This document shows, piece after piece, positions 1 to 10,719 of a stretch of 64,000 nt of DNA. Every line of letters starts with the position of its first letter. The first letter of the stretch is position 1. The notes below the pieces were generated by a model, which was given only the letters and a program-made list of their open reading frames with translations, was not told where the DNA came from and made no database searches. Source of the stretch: Pyrocephalus nanus (Eukaryota; Chordata; Aves; Passeriformes; Tyrannidae); contig CM076275.1 of NCBI GenBank assembly GCA_038380795.1, positions 5,458,501 through 5,522,500 on the forward strand. Direction: 5' to 3'. Both the position numbers and the translations under genes were made by a program.

Positions 1-2538
1 CAAGTGACTGCAGTCTGAGGAGGCAGGTAGCAGAATGGGAAGTGCTCTTCCATAAAGAAAGGCATGTCAGAATAAGCCACGTATCACAAACTCCTTCTAA
101 AACACCCCAACTGTAACAGAAACAAATATCATATTGGCAATACCATAATGTTTGCATTCACACACCAGCTGTTACTCTTTCCTACAGGGACTTGTTTTTT
201 TTTAAAAGACTGGTGGAGGAAGTTTTTGTTAAGCAACAAATCTAGCCTTATTTCCTATATTGGCTGAATATAATTTTCCTTGGAACACTGGATTTTTATT
301 TTTTTTTTGTATTTGTGTAGTGCATGCATTAACACATAATGAATTCTCTCTCCAGAATATTTTTGACAGGCTGACAATAAAGTGTGGTGCACTCTGGAAT
401 TTAAAGCCGTGCATACTCCTCTTATGGATTATTGGATTATCAGCTTTGGGTTTGTTGAACATTGTGTATGACTGAGTAATTGGCATGCTAAATTTATGAA
501 TGACTGTTAATGAATAAACTTCTTTTACTGAAACTGAAATAGCAAAGCTATTCCTGGACCAGAAAGGCTGGCAAATTTTTGGCCTGTAATAAATTGAACA
601 TGTAATACAAAGCGGGAGAGAAAAAAAAACAAGAAAAACATTGTGTAGAGTCAGTTCTAAGCAGGAATTACTGTGTTTGTTTGGTTTTTTTTAAGTATTT
701 TTTTTTAAGTATTTTTCTCCTGCTTGGAAAATGATTGCAATATATAAAGCAATTTGATTTCATCCTCTCCCAGCAATTGAATTAGAGCATTTTCGAATGT
801 TTTTATACATTAATTTTGGGAAAACTAAACTTCCAGAAATACCTTTTGTATTCAATATGACCTAATCAAATATACCACACATGTGTATATATAATTTATG
901 ATATTATGAACCTTTTCATTAGAATCTGAAGTGACTTGTTTACTGAGGTTTTGAATGCCCAGGACTGTACTTGATGTGCTGAGAACCTGTAAGTGCTCAC
1001 ATGTGTTCAGTGATGCACAAGAGTGTATCAATTTGACTTGGTCAGTCTGTTCAGAGGAGACCTGGACAGATGCTTCAATACCAGGGCCATAGGAAATGCA
1101 AGCCTGAAAAGACTCTTTTATTTTCCTTCTGCTTTCTAGTGTTTAATCTTGTTTGTTTAGGGTCTTTTTGATTATTTTTTTTTCTTTTTTTTACCCAGTG
1201 CTTTAGCACTGTTTTTAACTAAGACTTTATTGCCACATACACGTTCTCCCTTTCAAGCCACCCCACTATATTGTGTAGTGCTGTGATACACTTGTGATAG
1301 GTATCACAAGATGAGAAAGGATGTCTCTGAAGTATCGGATGCTGGGCATTGCTTTTCAGAGACTGGTGATTTTAGTTATTTCTAGAATTTAATTTTTGGC
1401 TTACTTAAATATTAAATGCTTTGAGTTCGTGTTGCAATCTTGCTGTCTCTGATTTCCTGTGGAATTGCAGGAAAAGTGGGGATATCTCAATTTTTATGCC
1501 TGGTAAGACTTTAGTGTTCAAAAGGAAAGAGAATGCTAGATAGAAAAGTCTGGCCATTATCAGCAGGTCTGCTACTGTGAATCATAAGTATTATACCAGT
1601 GATGTATATGCAAATAATGTCTGTGTTTTCCCATTAAACTACAGCATGATACTTTGGTAAAATGCAGAAGTAAGAGCCACACAACTGAAATGAAGTCTAA
1701 AGACTGATGAGCAAGTTCAGGTCATGAAAGAGTTTTTTTCTCCAATTGTACTTGGCATCTCTCACTTGCTACAGCAAAGCTGCATCTTGCATGCAAATAT
1801 AGGAGCTTTTATCTTCCAATATTTTTTTTATCCATTTAACAAAAATACTGCAAGGATAGATGGACATGAAACAGTTCTTTAAGACTAAAGCTGTTCCTTC
1901 TATCTTAGCCTTAAAGAGAAACTGAACACATCTAAACCACAGTCAAAATATAGCTGGGCAATAATGAATATAACTGCAAAAAGCTCCCCATGTCCCCTTT
2001 GGCTGTCACTTATATTCTGCAAGGGAAGAATATTCAAAACAATGTAAAAGAAAGAAAAGTTGAGAAGGGAAGAGATTATTTCTTTGCTTTCCATGACTTC
2101 AGAACAAGAGCAAGCTGAGGATAGAGGGTGAGCCCTCACAGATGAGCAGTGAAAGCATCCCCCGGAACTCACCTGCAATATGAAGAATGGGGAGGGGGCG
2201 AGGTGGGAATATTTACCCGGGCAAATTCAAGTGCAGCATTGCCAGTCGCCACTAGCTGTCACTTTGCAAGCAGCCGGGGTCGGTATTTTCAGCACTGCGG
2301 TTGGCGAGATTGCGGTGCTAATTAAACGGAGTAACTCCCAAAGCCGCGGAAAGTCCCGAGCCCGGGGGCTGTGCGAGAGCTGGGCTGGGGGGAACCGAGG
2401 GGAGGCCGAAGGGCAGCTCGGGGGAGGCGGAACGCGGCTGTCCTGAGCCGAGGCTGTGCCCAGGGGGCTGCTCCCCAAACCCGGGCTGGGCACGGCGCTC
2501 CAGCCCGCACACACCCCTCGCGTAAAGCCGAGCCTTAC
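1..2538 (-). other. GLRA1: GLRA1 intron 1, 5' part (partial; runs off left edge)
   Basis: This is the start of intron 1, read right to left from the GTAAGG donor at 2538-2533. I looked for exon 2, which should continue the signal peptide and the N-terminal extracellular domain (a serine-leucine start, then the SPSDFLDKLMG region). No minus-strand frame in 1-2530 resembles it, so exon 2 lies outside the window. The last 260 bases next to the exon are GC-rich and belong to the CpG island. The rest is AT-rich, with short T runs and a small tandem repeat at 685-711. No repeat family was recognised in it. Confidence 0.75.
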
Positions 2539-2594
2539 CTGAAGAAAACGATCGTCTCCCACACGTAGACTCCGAGCGCATTGACGTTGCACAT
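2539..2594 (-). CDS. GLRA1: GLRA1 first coding exon (glycine receptor alpha-1 subunit, start of signal peptide)
   Basis: This exon begins the alpha-1 subunit of the glycine-gated chloride channel, a Cys-loop pentameric receptor of inhibitory synapses in spinal cord and brainstem. Read on the minus strand from ATG at 2594-2592 it gives MCNVNALGVYVWETIVFF plus two bases (AG) of a split codon. It is followed by a consensus donor GTAAGG (2538-2533); reading on into the intron meets TAA at once. Human GLRA1 exon 1 as I recall it has the same 18 codons before the split serine, with the shared core LWETIVFF (here VWETIVFF). The residues form the first part of the cleaved signal peptide. The start is well supported: there is no other minus-strand ATG between it and 2983, and position -3 is A. 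The first residues (CNVNALGV) differ from mammals, as usual for signal peptides. Other alpha subunits are less likely from the WETIVFF core, but paralogue choice rests on one short exon. Confidence 0.9.
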
Positions 2595-2615
2595 TTTTCC
2601 AGCTCTCGCTGCTTC

Positions 2616-2682
2616 TTGTTGTTGTTGTTGGGGTTTTTTTTTTTTGTTTGTTGTTTTGGTTTTGTTTTTGTTTTTTTTTTTG
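2616..2682 (-). other. GLRA1: A-rich, (CAA)n leader just upstream of the GLRA1 start codon
   Basis: On the GLRA1 sense strand this stretch reads as A runs broken by single C residues, ending in four CAA units 22 bases before the ATG. If transcribed it would be a nearly unstructured 5' untranslated segment. If the transcription start is closer to the ATG it is instead promoter DNA with poly(dA:dT), which disfavours nucleosomes. The tract is AT-rich in the middle of a CpG island, which is unusual. Confidence 0.6.
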
Positions 2683-2710
2683 TACTCCGTGAGGGGTGGG
2701 CCGGTGAGGG

Positions 2711-2718
2711 TTGGCCAA
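2711..2718. promoter_or_regulatory. CCAAT box within palindrome TTGGCCAA
   Basis: The sequence TTGGCCAAT at 2711-2719 contains a CCAAT pentamer (plus strand 2715-2719) inside an 8-base palindrome. It sits about 120 bases upstream of the GLRA1 ATG, a usual position for an NF-Y site. Binding is inferred from the motif only. Confidence 0.4.
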
Positions 2719-2773
2719 TAAAGTAACCCGGCACTTAGGGAGGGAGCGGTGGGGGGCAGCGAGCCGGGAGGGT

Positions 2774-2860
2774 CCGCTCAGCACCGCGGAGAGCGGCGGG
2801 CCCCGCTCAGCACCCGGACAGCGCCCGGGGCGCGCCCGCCCAGCACCGCGGAGAGCGGCC
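2774..2860. repeat. GC-rich promoter repeat, about three imperfect units
   Basis: A 19-base block, CAGCACCGCGGAGAGCGGC, occurs perfectly at 2779-2797 and 2841-2859. A related unit beginning CCGCTCAGCACC lies between them at 2803. The units are spaced 29-36 bases apart. They coincide with the RE1-like sites, so local duplication probably multiplied the motif. Confidence 0.7.
2777..2859 (+). promoter_or_regulatory. Cluster of three RE1/NRSE-like elements (putative REST sites)
   Basis: REST (NRSF) represses neuronal genes outside neurons through a 21-base site with a left half close to TTCAGCACC, a 2-base gap, and a right half GGACAGCGCC. Three matches lie in tandem. At 2777-2797: CTCAGCACC, GC, GGAGAGCGGC (17 of 21, canonical gap). 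At 2806-2825: CTCAGCACC, one base, GGACAGCGCC (right half perfect, gap one base short). At 2839-2859: CCCAGCACC, GC, GGAGAGCGGC (16 of 21). They lie 180-265 bases upstream of the GLRA1 start codon. A neuronal chloride-channel gene is the kind of gene REST controls. Occupancy is inferred; part of the similarity comes from the sites being copies of one another. Confidence 0.55.
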
Positions 2861-3029
2861 CCGCTCCTCGGCTCGTCCCTCCTGCGCCGGGGCCCCCGCC
2901 ACCGCCACTGCAGTGCTGCTGGGGCCGGAGCTCCGGGCTGCCCGCGCCGAGACCTCCCTTCAGCGGGATGTCGCTCCGGACATCAGGCTGGCGAGAGCGG
3001 GAGGCGCAGCGGGCGTAGGTTTGCCATCA

Positions 3030-3078
3030 GGGTGGTGGGGGTGAGATGGGAGGTTGGGGGGAGAGGGAGCGGGGGGGG
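3030..3078 (+). other. G-quadruplex motif upstream of GLRA1
   Basis: Six runs of three or more G fall within 49 bases (3030-3032, 3037-3041, 3048-3050, 3056-3061, 3065-3067, 3071-3078) with loops of seven bases or fewer. This satisfies the usual intramolecular G4 pattern. The G-rich strand is the template strand of GLRA1, about 440-490 bases upstream of its ATG. Confidence 0.6.
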
Positions 3079-3467
3079 CGCGACGACCCTCAACAACCCC
3101 AGGGTTTAATCTCCGCTGCTGTCCGGGGTGTCTTCCTAATTACATCCACAGGAATTTGTCAGTGTGGAGCCGTGCTGCAGTCCCGGTTGTGTCGCTTTCC
3201 TGCCCGCCGTTTGGCTGCTGTTGATTCCTGCTTCCTGGGCTGTTTTTTCTCCCGAATAAGTTATTGCTGCTGTAGGGAAGGTGTCCCATTGCTCGGGGCT
3301 AGAGCGGAGGGGAACGAAGGGGAAGTTTCTTGGGAAGCACTTCCATTGTGTTCGGAAAGAAAGTGGCTCACTGTCCTCCTAATGCATCTCATTTCCCCTC
3401 TGCCCTCTCTCCCCTGCTAGGACTCGCCAGATCTTGGGAGTTTCTTGCTGCATTAATTTACTAAACT

Positions 3468-3504
3468 AAAAAAAAAAAGGAAAAGGAAAAAAAAAGAAGG
3501 GGAG
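3468..3504 (+). repeat. Homopurine tract upstream of the CpG island
   Basis: An uninterrupted run of A and G covers 37 bases and continues with few pyrimidines to about 3535 (runs of A, then GGGGAGG and GAGGGG blocks). Such tracts can adopt triplex DNA. It is not recognisable as a retroposon tail. Confidence 0.6.
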
Positions 3505-6500
3505 GTGGAGATGAGGGAAGGCAGAGGGGAGGGGGTAACTCAGCCTCTCCACCATCCCAAGGCCCTCCTCTTAGCTGTGCTCATTGGTCTCGGGGCTGAA
3601 AAAACTACTCTAGGACGTGGTTGGATAAACGCATGTTGTTCAGCAGAGGCTGTTAACCTTTAAAGCGCTGATACGTTTTGGTTTATTTCAATATTTTTAA
3701 CCCGAATTGCTGTCTTTTTAAGAAGTCTCTGAAATCGTCTCCCTTGACAGGGCAAGCATAACGTGCCTTAAATCTCCATCTCCTGGAAGATCTGCTTGGC
3801 TGGCTGTTGATATGTGTTGCTGTTGGCTTTTAAGGAACATCTCTGTGTTGTTTTGGGATTTTTGTTTGTTTGGCTTTGATTTATTATTTTTTTTCTTTTA
3901 ATCTTTGTTTTATTTAATTATTTTTTTTTTAAATTTTTTACATTTGGTTTTGCAAAGAGGTTTGGCAAACACAAGAGCCAGCAAGGCCAGGGCAGGTAAG
4001 GAGCATTTAGTAGTTACTTATTGCAGCTCCAGCTGTGCTCACAGGGTGCTGAACAGGGTGGTCGGGGTGGGCAGGAATGGTCTCAGTCACGTTGTCACTG
4101 TGTCACTCTGCTCAGCTCCTCATCAGCTTCTGAGAATGGAAGTGAGAACTGAGTTCTCCTAAATGATCTAGCATATTGTTTTCTTCTCTATTGTCCTGGT
4201 GTAATGGGATTTTTCATCTTCAGGTTCTGTTTTGTTTACCTGTCCTGTGCTTTGCAAAGCTCCCCATGGCAAAGAGGCACTTTTAACCCCTTTTAAGCTG
4301 CTTTTGATCTGTTCAAGGACTCCTCCTGTCCCATGTTGGAAGGTAGAAATGGACTGATGTCTCCAGCACTACTGAAGCCCCACCGGGCTAGGAAATAACT
4401 AAGTTTTTCTTCTTAGTTTGGGTTGCATCTCAAAGGACCTTACTGCCATACTAAAATTTACCTGATGTTTCTGATCTCCTGGTTTTATTAGTTATAAAGC
4501 AGTATGTTTACTTAGTGAAGCAGACAGAAATATCCTTTGGGTTACCATTCCAAAGAAAGAAAGACCTGCTTGGCTTCTAGCCATTAGTACAGTGGGAATT
4601 TAATCAGATTTACTCCAGCTCCTGGGTCTCAGTGTCTAGCTAGATTAATAGCAGGCTCTGATTTCAACTCATGGAGATTCCTGGGGACATGACTCCATGC
4701 AGTGTTTCCTGCCTGCTGCTTGCTGGCTCCACAATTTACTTTCCCTCTTGACATTTATCCCCACATGGATGAGCTGCTGTCACTGTCCTTTTCCAGCCCC
4801 CAGTGTGCTGACAGAGCAGAGGAGGAGCTCCAGACTGGGAGTGTTAACAGGACCCACACAGTAGGAAAGCAGGGGTGTTTCCTTGATTTTTTTTTTTTTT
4901 ACTGGAAACAGGACAAAGAGCAGGAGGCAGAATCATCTCTTGGCATCTGTGGGTTAAGTCTAGAGGCTGTCAGCCTTCTGGTTCCCTTAGAAAGGGAAAT
5001 GGAATCTGTAAGAGATATAACTCTCGCATGTGGTATTTCCCTTGCCTGTAAGATTGATCTTTGTCATACCAAAGGTATCTGGACTTGTCTCCTTTTGTCC
5101 CCACTTGCTCTCCTGACACTACTTTGGGTTAAGGGAAGAAAGATGGCTGTGCTTAAGATCAAGAAAGCAGATGAGTCTTTGTGTATATAAGACAAAGAAT
5201 CTTCACAGCTGTTCCTGTTGAAGGGTCTGAAAACTGCTTTTCACAGGGAAAGAACTTCTTTGCTTTGCTGTCATCTGTCTTGGTGGTGATGATGATCAAA
5301 TGATTTGTGTGGGCCCAGGGACTCTTGTGCTGATATTCAAACTTCTTTCTGGAGACACTCAGGAACATTGTTTGCTTTGACATTTGGGAAAATGGAGGCA
5401 AAACCATGTTGCAACAGATATCTGAAGCAGGTCTAGGCATGAAAGTGATTTAGACCACGGAGTAGAAACTAAAGAAATGTAAATTTAAGGAATATGAGTT
5501 TTGCATGTCTTACCATGATGACCCCAAAGGAACCAGAAATTCTGCATTACACGTTTTTCTATGCTCTGGTATCTCCCTCTCAACTGCTTGTCTTGGTACA
5601 GTGCCCTACACGTGTTCTGTGAATGTGTCAGGCCTTGGTCAGGGTGGCATCAGATCCTTGGAACTCACATCCTGTGGTTTAACCCAGATGATTCAAGGAA
5701 CAGCCAACCAATCCTCACTGCAACCCATTAATAGGGTTATCCAGGGTGAAGTTACCCATGTTGGTTCTTTGCAATTCCAGATATTTAGATTTTCTTCTGT
5801 TCTCCAAGAAGCTAAGGGCAGATAAACTGGAAATAGGTCTGGAGATCTAATAATGGCTGGAAGTGAATTTTATTACCGTTACTCTAAGTAACCCTTGTCA
5901 TCAGGTACTTTTCTCCCTGGATCTGCCCTGACTTAGATCAAGTTTTAGCTTTCTGCTTGGTTTAGCTGCAGTGCTTTGTGATTTATTTTTTTTAGGGGGG
6001 AAAGGTTCACTTGCCAGGTCTCCCATTTTTCAAGCAGAGTCCAAATGCTTCTGAAAGGCATTTGTCTTTCTTTGGCAGCACTTGTACAAATGACAGAGTT
6101 GAAGATAACTTACCGTGATGTCAAATGAGCTCTTAAAATTAGAATTACCTGCTGTGCATTCATCTTGTATTTAGTTTCAGAGTAGATGAGTCTTGTAAAA
6201 CTCACTTGTAGGTGAAGTTGTCTGGAAAGCTTCTGTGTTATCGCCTTTTGGGGCTGTGAGTGATGGATTCTGTTCAATATAAGACACCACAGAGATAATG
6301 ATTTTAATTTGTTTTCAGCACTCAAGTGAAATTTGGGGACACTTGAAGAAAAAGGTGTTACATGAGGAGTGATAAAAGCCAGGGAATATCTGTTTCTCCA
6401 GTTGCCTTTAGGTGGTTCCTCCCTGATCCTTTCCCTTTGAAGAATGCAAATGAGTTTCTTCTCTGTGGAGAAAATTAATATTCCCGGTAGTCTGTGACTT

Positions 6501-9006
6501 CATTTTGGTTTTGATAGTTGATAGAACAGCTTAAAGACATGAAGCACAGAGAAGGCCTTGGAAAGCACTCTGTAATGTACATATTCACGTGTAAAGGTGA
6601 ACATGCACCCTATGCTGAGAATTAACCTAAAGCCTCATTCACAACTGCAGGTTGATTTAATCCTTGTTTTCTTTTTTTGTCTCTGGATTTTATAGCAGGT
6701 GGAGTAAATGTTAGTTTCCTTTGCTTGCCATTTCAAAATTCACATTTTGATAATAAATTCATCGTGGGGACAAACTCCTTCAAGTTGGCCATTCACACAC
6801 ACGGCCTTCCTTCACCAAATAAATTACAGGATTTTTGGTGAAGAAGTGGCTGGCATAGCAGTAAAGTACACTCAGCCTATCTTGGGAATACTAAATCCAT
6901 TATTGTCAGTTTGTTCTTTGGAGAATGGCTAATGAGGTAACAGTGCCCCAAGAACTTGGATTGTGCTTCCCGAGGCAGGGATTCAAATTGCTACAGCAGC
7001 ACTACTTGCCTTTTGACACTGAACAAATGAAAAACAAATTTTAAATTAGAGTTAAGTTCAGGGAATTTTGCAAAGGATTCTATAAAGTAATTTCCTATTC
7101 AGCTAATTTCCATGTGCAGTAAGCTATTTCTCTGCAAGACGGTTCAAGTAAATACAGTTTTCTTAGAAACTTGAAAACCCAGAATACTTTTTTTTAAACA
7201 AAATAATTGCCAGTAAAATAACACCATAAAGCATTTCTGCAGTGATTTTTAAAGTGTTTAGTCAAGGTTCTTTACTGAAAAGATTTACAGATAAAAGAGA
7301 ACTCAGTGGAACTGGTGTAAAGGTCCATCTTCCATCCGTAGTTCAAAAAATATGTTTAAAATTGAACTTGGATGAAAAGTTTGATGAATTCTGTTTTGAT
7401 ATGCATTGGCTCTTTGTAAAACAACCTCTGGAGTGTCTTGCATAGGAAATTCAGCCAACTTGCAGCCTGACATTGGAAGGCTAGTAGGGATGGAGATGAG
7501 GGATTTGTGGTGTAGGTGATTGATATTTTTGACTGAAATTCAGACCAAATATCACTATTCATGGTATTTTACTCCACGTGTTTTAAAAATGATAGGTCTA
7601 ACTGTGTTTGAGGTTCAGCCCTACATCTTTCTCTGCAAACAGAGCAGTTATATGGATTGTCCATGACCTTCCCACTCCTGGGCAGTATATTTCTTGACAA
7701 GTAGATTAGGGACTGCATTGATTTCTCATCATTGCAAACATGGCCCCCATGAGCCTGGTGACATCCAGTCTGTGATCACGGATTCTCTGGAAGTGGAATG
7801 AAGCCCTGTGCTAGGATGACTTCAAGACAGACTATAAGTTTGCAGGAGGCCAAGTGAAGATCTTGCCAAGTGCATCATCCTGGTCTTCCTGACCTGAATG
7901 TGTGTCTGCTCCCCTGTGTCAGGTGCATGAATCAGATTAAGGCAGTAATCCCTGAGGAAGAGGAAATAAAGAACAATGGATGATAGTTTTTCCCCTGGGA
8001 GTGGTGATTTATTAATAAATTTCTATGTCTCATATGTCATATAATGACACTTGAGCTGTGAGTAGTCTTGCTGCATATCATAGGCTTGTCACTGTCACAA
8101 TTTATGTAGTGTTCTGAAGTAAGAAAGTAGCATGGACCTTGTAGCCCTACAAAAATTACACTACTGCTTCCACTTACAACCTGATTTGCAGGTCATAAGC
8201 TAATTATTTTCTGACTTGTACAGAACAATTACCAGGTGATCCCAGAGAAGCCAGAAGTACTATTTCTTTCGAAGGTCTTGACCAGTAAAACTTTTTGGCT
8301 ACACTACTGCGTGAATAAAGCATAAGCCAGTTACTTTAACAACCAGTCTTGCCAGGGTTGTCAGGTGCTGAGCATCAGGCAGTGTTGGAAATAGTATCTT
8401 AGCTTTTAGTGCTGTGAAACCCATTTCTCCTACCTTAGCATCCCTTGAGTGCTATGGGAAGTTGAACTTTTCTACTCTGTGTTTTGCTTGTAAATGAAAG
8501 AAATCATGTGTTTGTTTTGAGGTGAGCAGGCACCGAATTTTGAGAGATGTTTACACGGAGGTATGGAAGAACACAGGGCAAACCTGGAGCTATTCACATT
8601 GCCCTCTTCATTCCTGTTGTCTGGGATTAAAAACAAACAAACTAAAACAACAAACAAGGAAAACCCCCACATCTCCCAGAAAAACCAAAACCCAAATCAA
8701 ACACAAAATTCCACATAAGAAGAGAAGGAGGGAAATAAGTAGAAATAAATACATTGAATACTTTAATTGCTTTATTTATCTTATGAATTTAATAGAGTGT
8801 ATGTGGAACCTTTTAGAGGAAGAGTTTGACTGCAAACAGCAGAGTTGGAAAGGAAATTGGGAGACAACAGCCAGTGATACTGAATGACCCCTCACTGTCC
8901 AAGTGCTTAGGTACTGAAGCACCCTCTTACATGCCCCAATTCACTCATAGGACTAAATAGCAAAAATTATCTTCTGGAGTGAAAAAAAAATTTGCAGCTT
9001 CTTTAA

Positions 9007-9066
9007 TTTTTTGTTTGTTTGTTTTGTGGTTGGGGTTTTTTTTGTTTGTTTGGGTTTTTTTTTTTT
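9007..9066 (+). repeat. T/G-rich simple repeat (TTTG-type)
   Basis: The tract consists of T runs and GTTT units. Similar tracts occur at 16065-16160 and 21290-21375. Confidence 0.8.
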
Positions 9067-10670
9067 AGCTTTTGGCAATAGAAGGATTTGCACGTCAGAC
9101 ATCTAAGGGATAAAAAGAAGCCCTGTAGGATCCCTCCTCTTTTAAACATTACAAAAGATTTGATCCTCCATCCCCTGTAGTGAAGCCTTTTGGCTCTGAA
9201 GGGAGGTATGGAACTGCTCTTGTTAACAATCCCAGTTTCCAGAGGTGTTGATGCTGAGGGGATTCACACTGCATTAACAGAAGAAAGGGCTTTTCACCCA
9301 TCTGAGGTGCCTCTGGGTTTGATAGCACTGCTGAGGTGTAATGTATCAGTAGGGATCTCCCTCTGGCAGAATGTGTTTCTTCCTTTAGTATCACAGTCCT
9401 CTTGATTTGGCCAAGTTAGTTGATGCACCTTGAGATTATTTTACTCATGAGGAGTGGCAGCTCTGGCTGCTTCATCTCCATCCAAAGCAGTCGTTCTCTA
9501 GGGGGCTAAGAAGGGATTTTGAGAGGTCTTTAGGCCAGTGGTTTATTACCCAGCTGTATTTTATTTTATTGTTTGAAACTCTGGCCCTGTGGACTTGCAG
9601 AAATTTCCTTGAGCATCACTGACCTGAGCTACCTGTTTGGTCTTCGTAAAATCATCTTGCTTTTGCTCTTGTATTTCAGGCAGAGAGAGCTGATATAGGG
9701 CTAGTTATTGAAGACATCTCTGCACTTGGTTTACTGATCACTCTCCCTGAAAGGTGCCATTTTAAAATCTCAGCTGGATCATGTGCAAGTTGTGTGCTTT
9801 CCTCTTCTAAAATCCTTGCCTCAGGTGCCATATCTCGTGCCTCAGATGGAAAACAGAGCACAGTGATTTAAACTTGTTTGCTAAGTATCTTGTTATTGCC
9901 TTGGGCTATGTATTTCTTTGCAGCTTGTTGAGCTAAACCCTGTGACAGGTAGGAGCCCTCTTTCATGCCCTTTCTCAGCCCAGTGTTTGCTCAGGGCTTA
10001 GGCAAAATTCCCCCTTCCAGGAGGGCTGCAGAGACTGCCCTGTTTTCAACATTTTGTCTGATACAACCGGTTGCAGAAGGGTGTTAGCAGGGGCTACTCA
10101 CTGGTCTGAGCGAAGGGAATTTAGCAGGTGTCAACACTGACTTATCCCCTGCCAAATGTGAATGGAGGGAATGCTCCTCTGTGACCCAAACTTGTATGTG
10201 CTGTACTTGATCAAGCTCCTTCTCTAAATGACAGCCACTATTAATGAATGGAATCTCTTGATTTTCCTAACATGCCAGTCGTTTGTGTCCTTTGTCTTGC
10301 ACAGTGAGTGCCTATGTTGGAGAAGGACACTGAGTCTCCTAGATCACAGGTTTGGTTATTTTTCTTTTCCTGCAAGATTGCTTTTTGTACCAGAAACAAA
10401 ATTCTCCTCACTCTTCAAAATATTTAAATCATGGTGGGTTCTAATGACTCTTCAGGCAGATACCTTCTGTCTCTACAATTCAGCTAACACAAAACCACCA
10501 AAGTGCTGCTGGTTACAAGTTCTGCAGCTTTATTCTCTTGCTGCCTTTATGTGCTGCATGTCTGGCAAAGCCCAAAGTTTAAAAGCCTTTGAAAATTCCT
10601 GTAAGTATCAGTGGCCTGTATTTACTGAAAGGAATGGAAGTATAAAACCCAGGATGTCAACAGCATGGAT

Positions 10671-10719
10671 TTAATTTTTTTTATTATTTTTTTATTATTA
10701 TTATTTTTTTTTAAAAAAT
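10671..10719 (+). repeat. AT-rich low-complexity tract, partly (TTA)n
   Basis: The tract is almost only T and A, with TTA units between T runs, and closes with a short A run. Confidence 0.8.

Larger units (their letters stand above)
2270..3110. promoter_or_regulatory. GLRA1: CpG island / promoter of GLRA1
   Basis: CpG dinucleotides are dense here and rare in most of the other 63 kb. Density is highest at 2720-3110 and falls to background by about 3130. The island covers the first coding exon, the first 260 bases of intron 1 and about 500 bases upstream. No TATA box at a convincing distance was seen. The CCAAT box, RE1-like sites and G-rich motif inside it are listed separately. The transcription start cannot be placed from sequence alone; anywhere between 2600 and 2980 would leave the GLRA1 ATG as first AUG. 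CpG-island promoters are often bidirectional, so a plus-strand noncoding transcript towards the desert is possible but not shown. Confidence 0.85.

Noticed and set aside
2227..2784. Minus-strand open frame of 185 codons across the CpG island
   Set aside because: It overlaps GLRA1 exon 1 in the wrong frame, begins at GTG, and owes its length to GC-rich and A-rich composition. The true exon is in another frame and ends at a splice donor.
4702..5190. Plus-strand open frame of 162 codons
   Set aside because: A T11 run gives a phenylalanine stretch inside it and no family resemblance was seen; treated as a chance frame.
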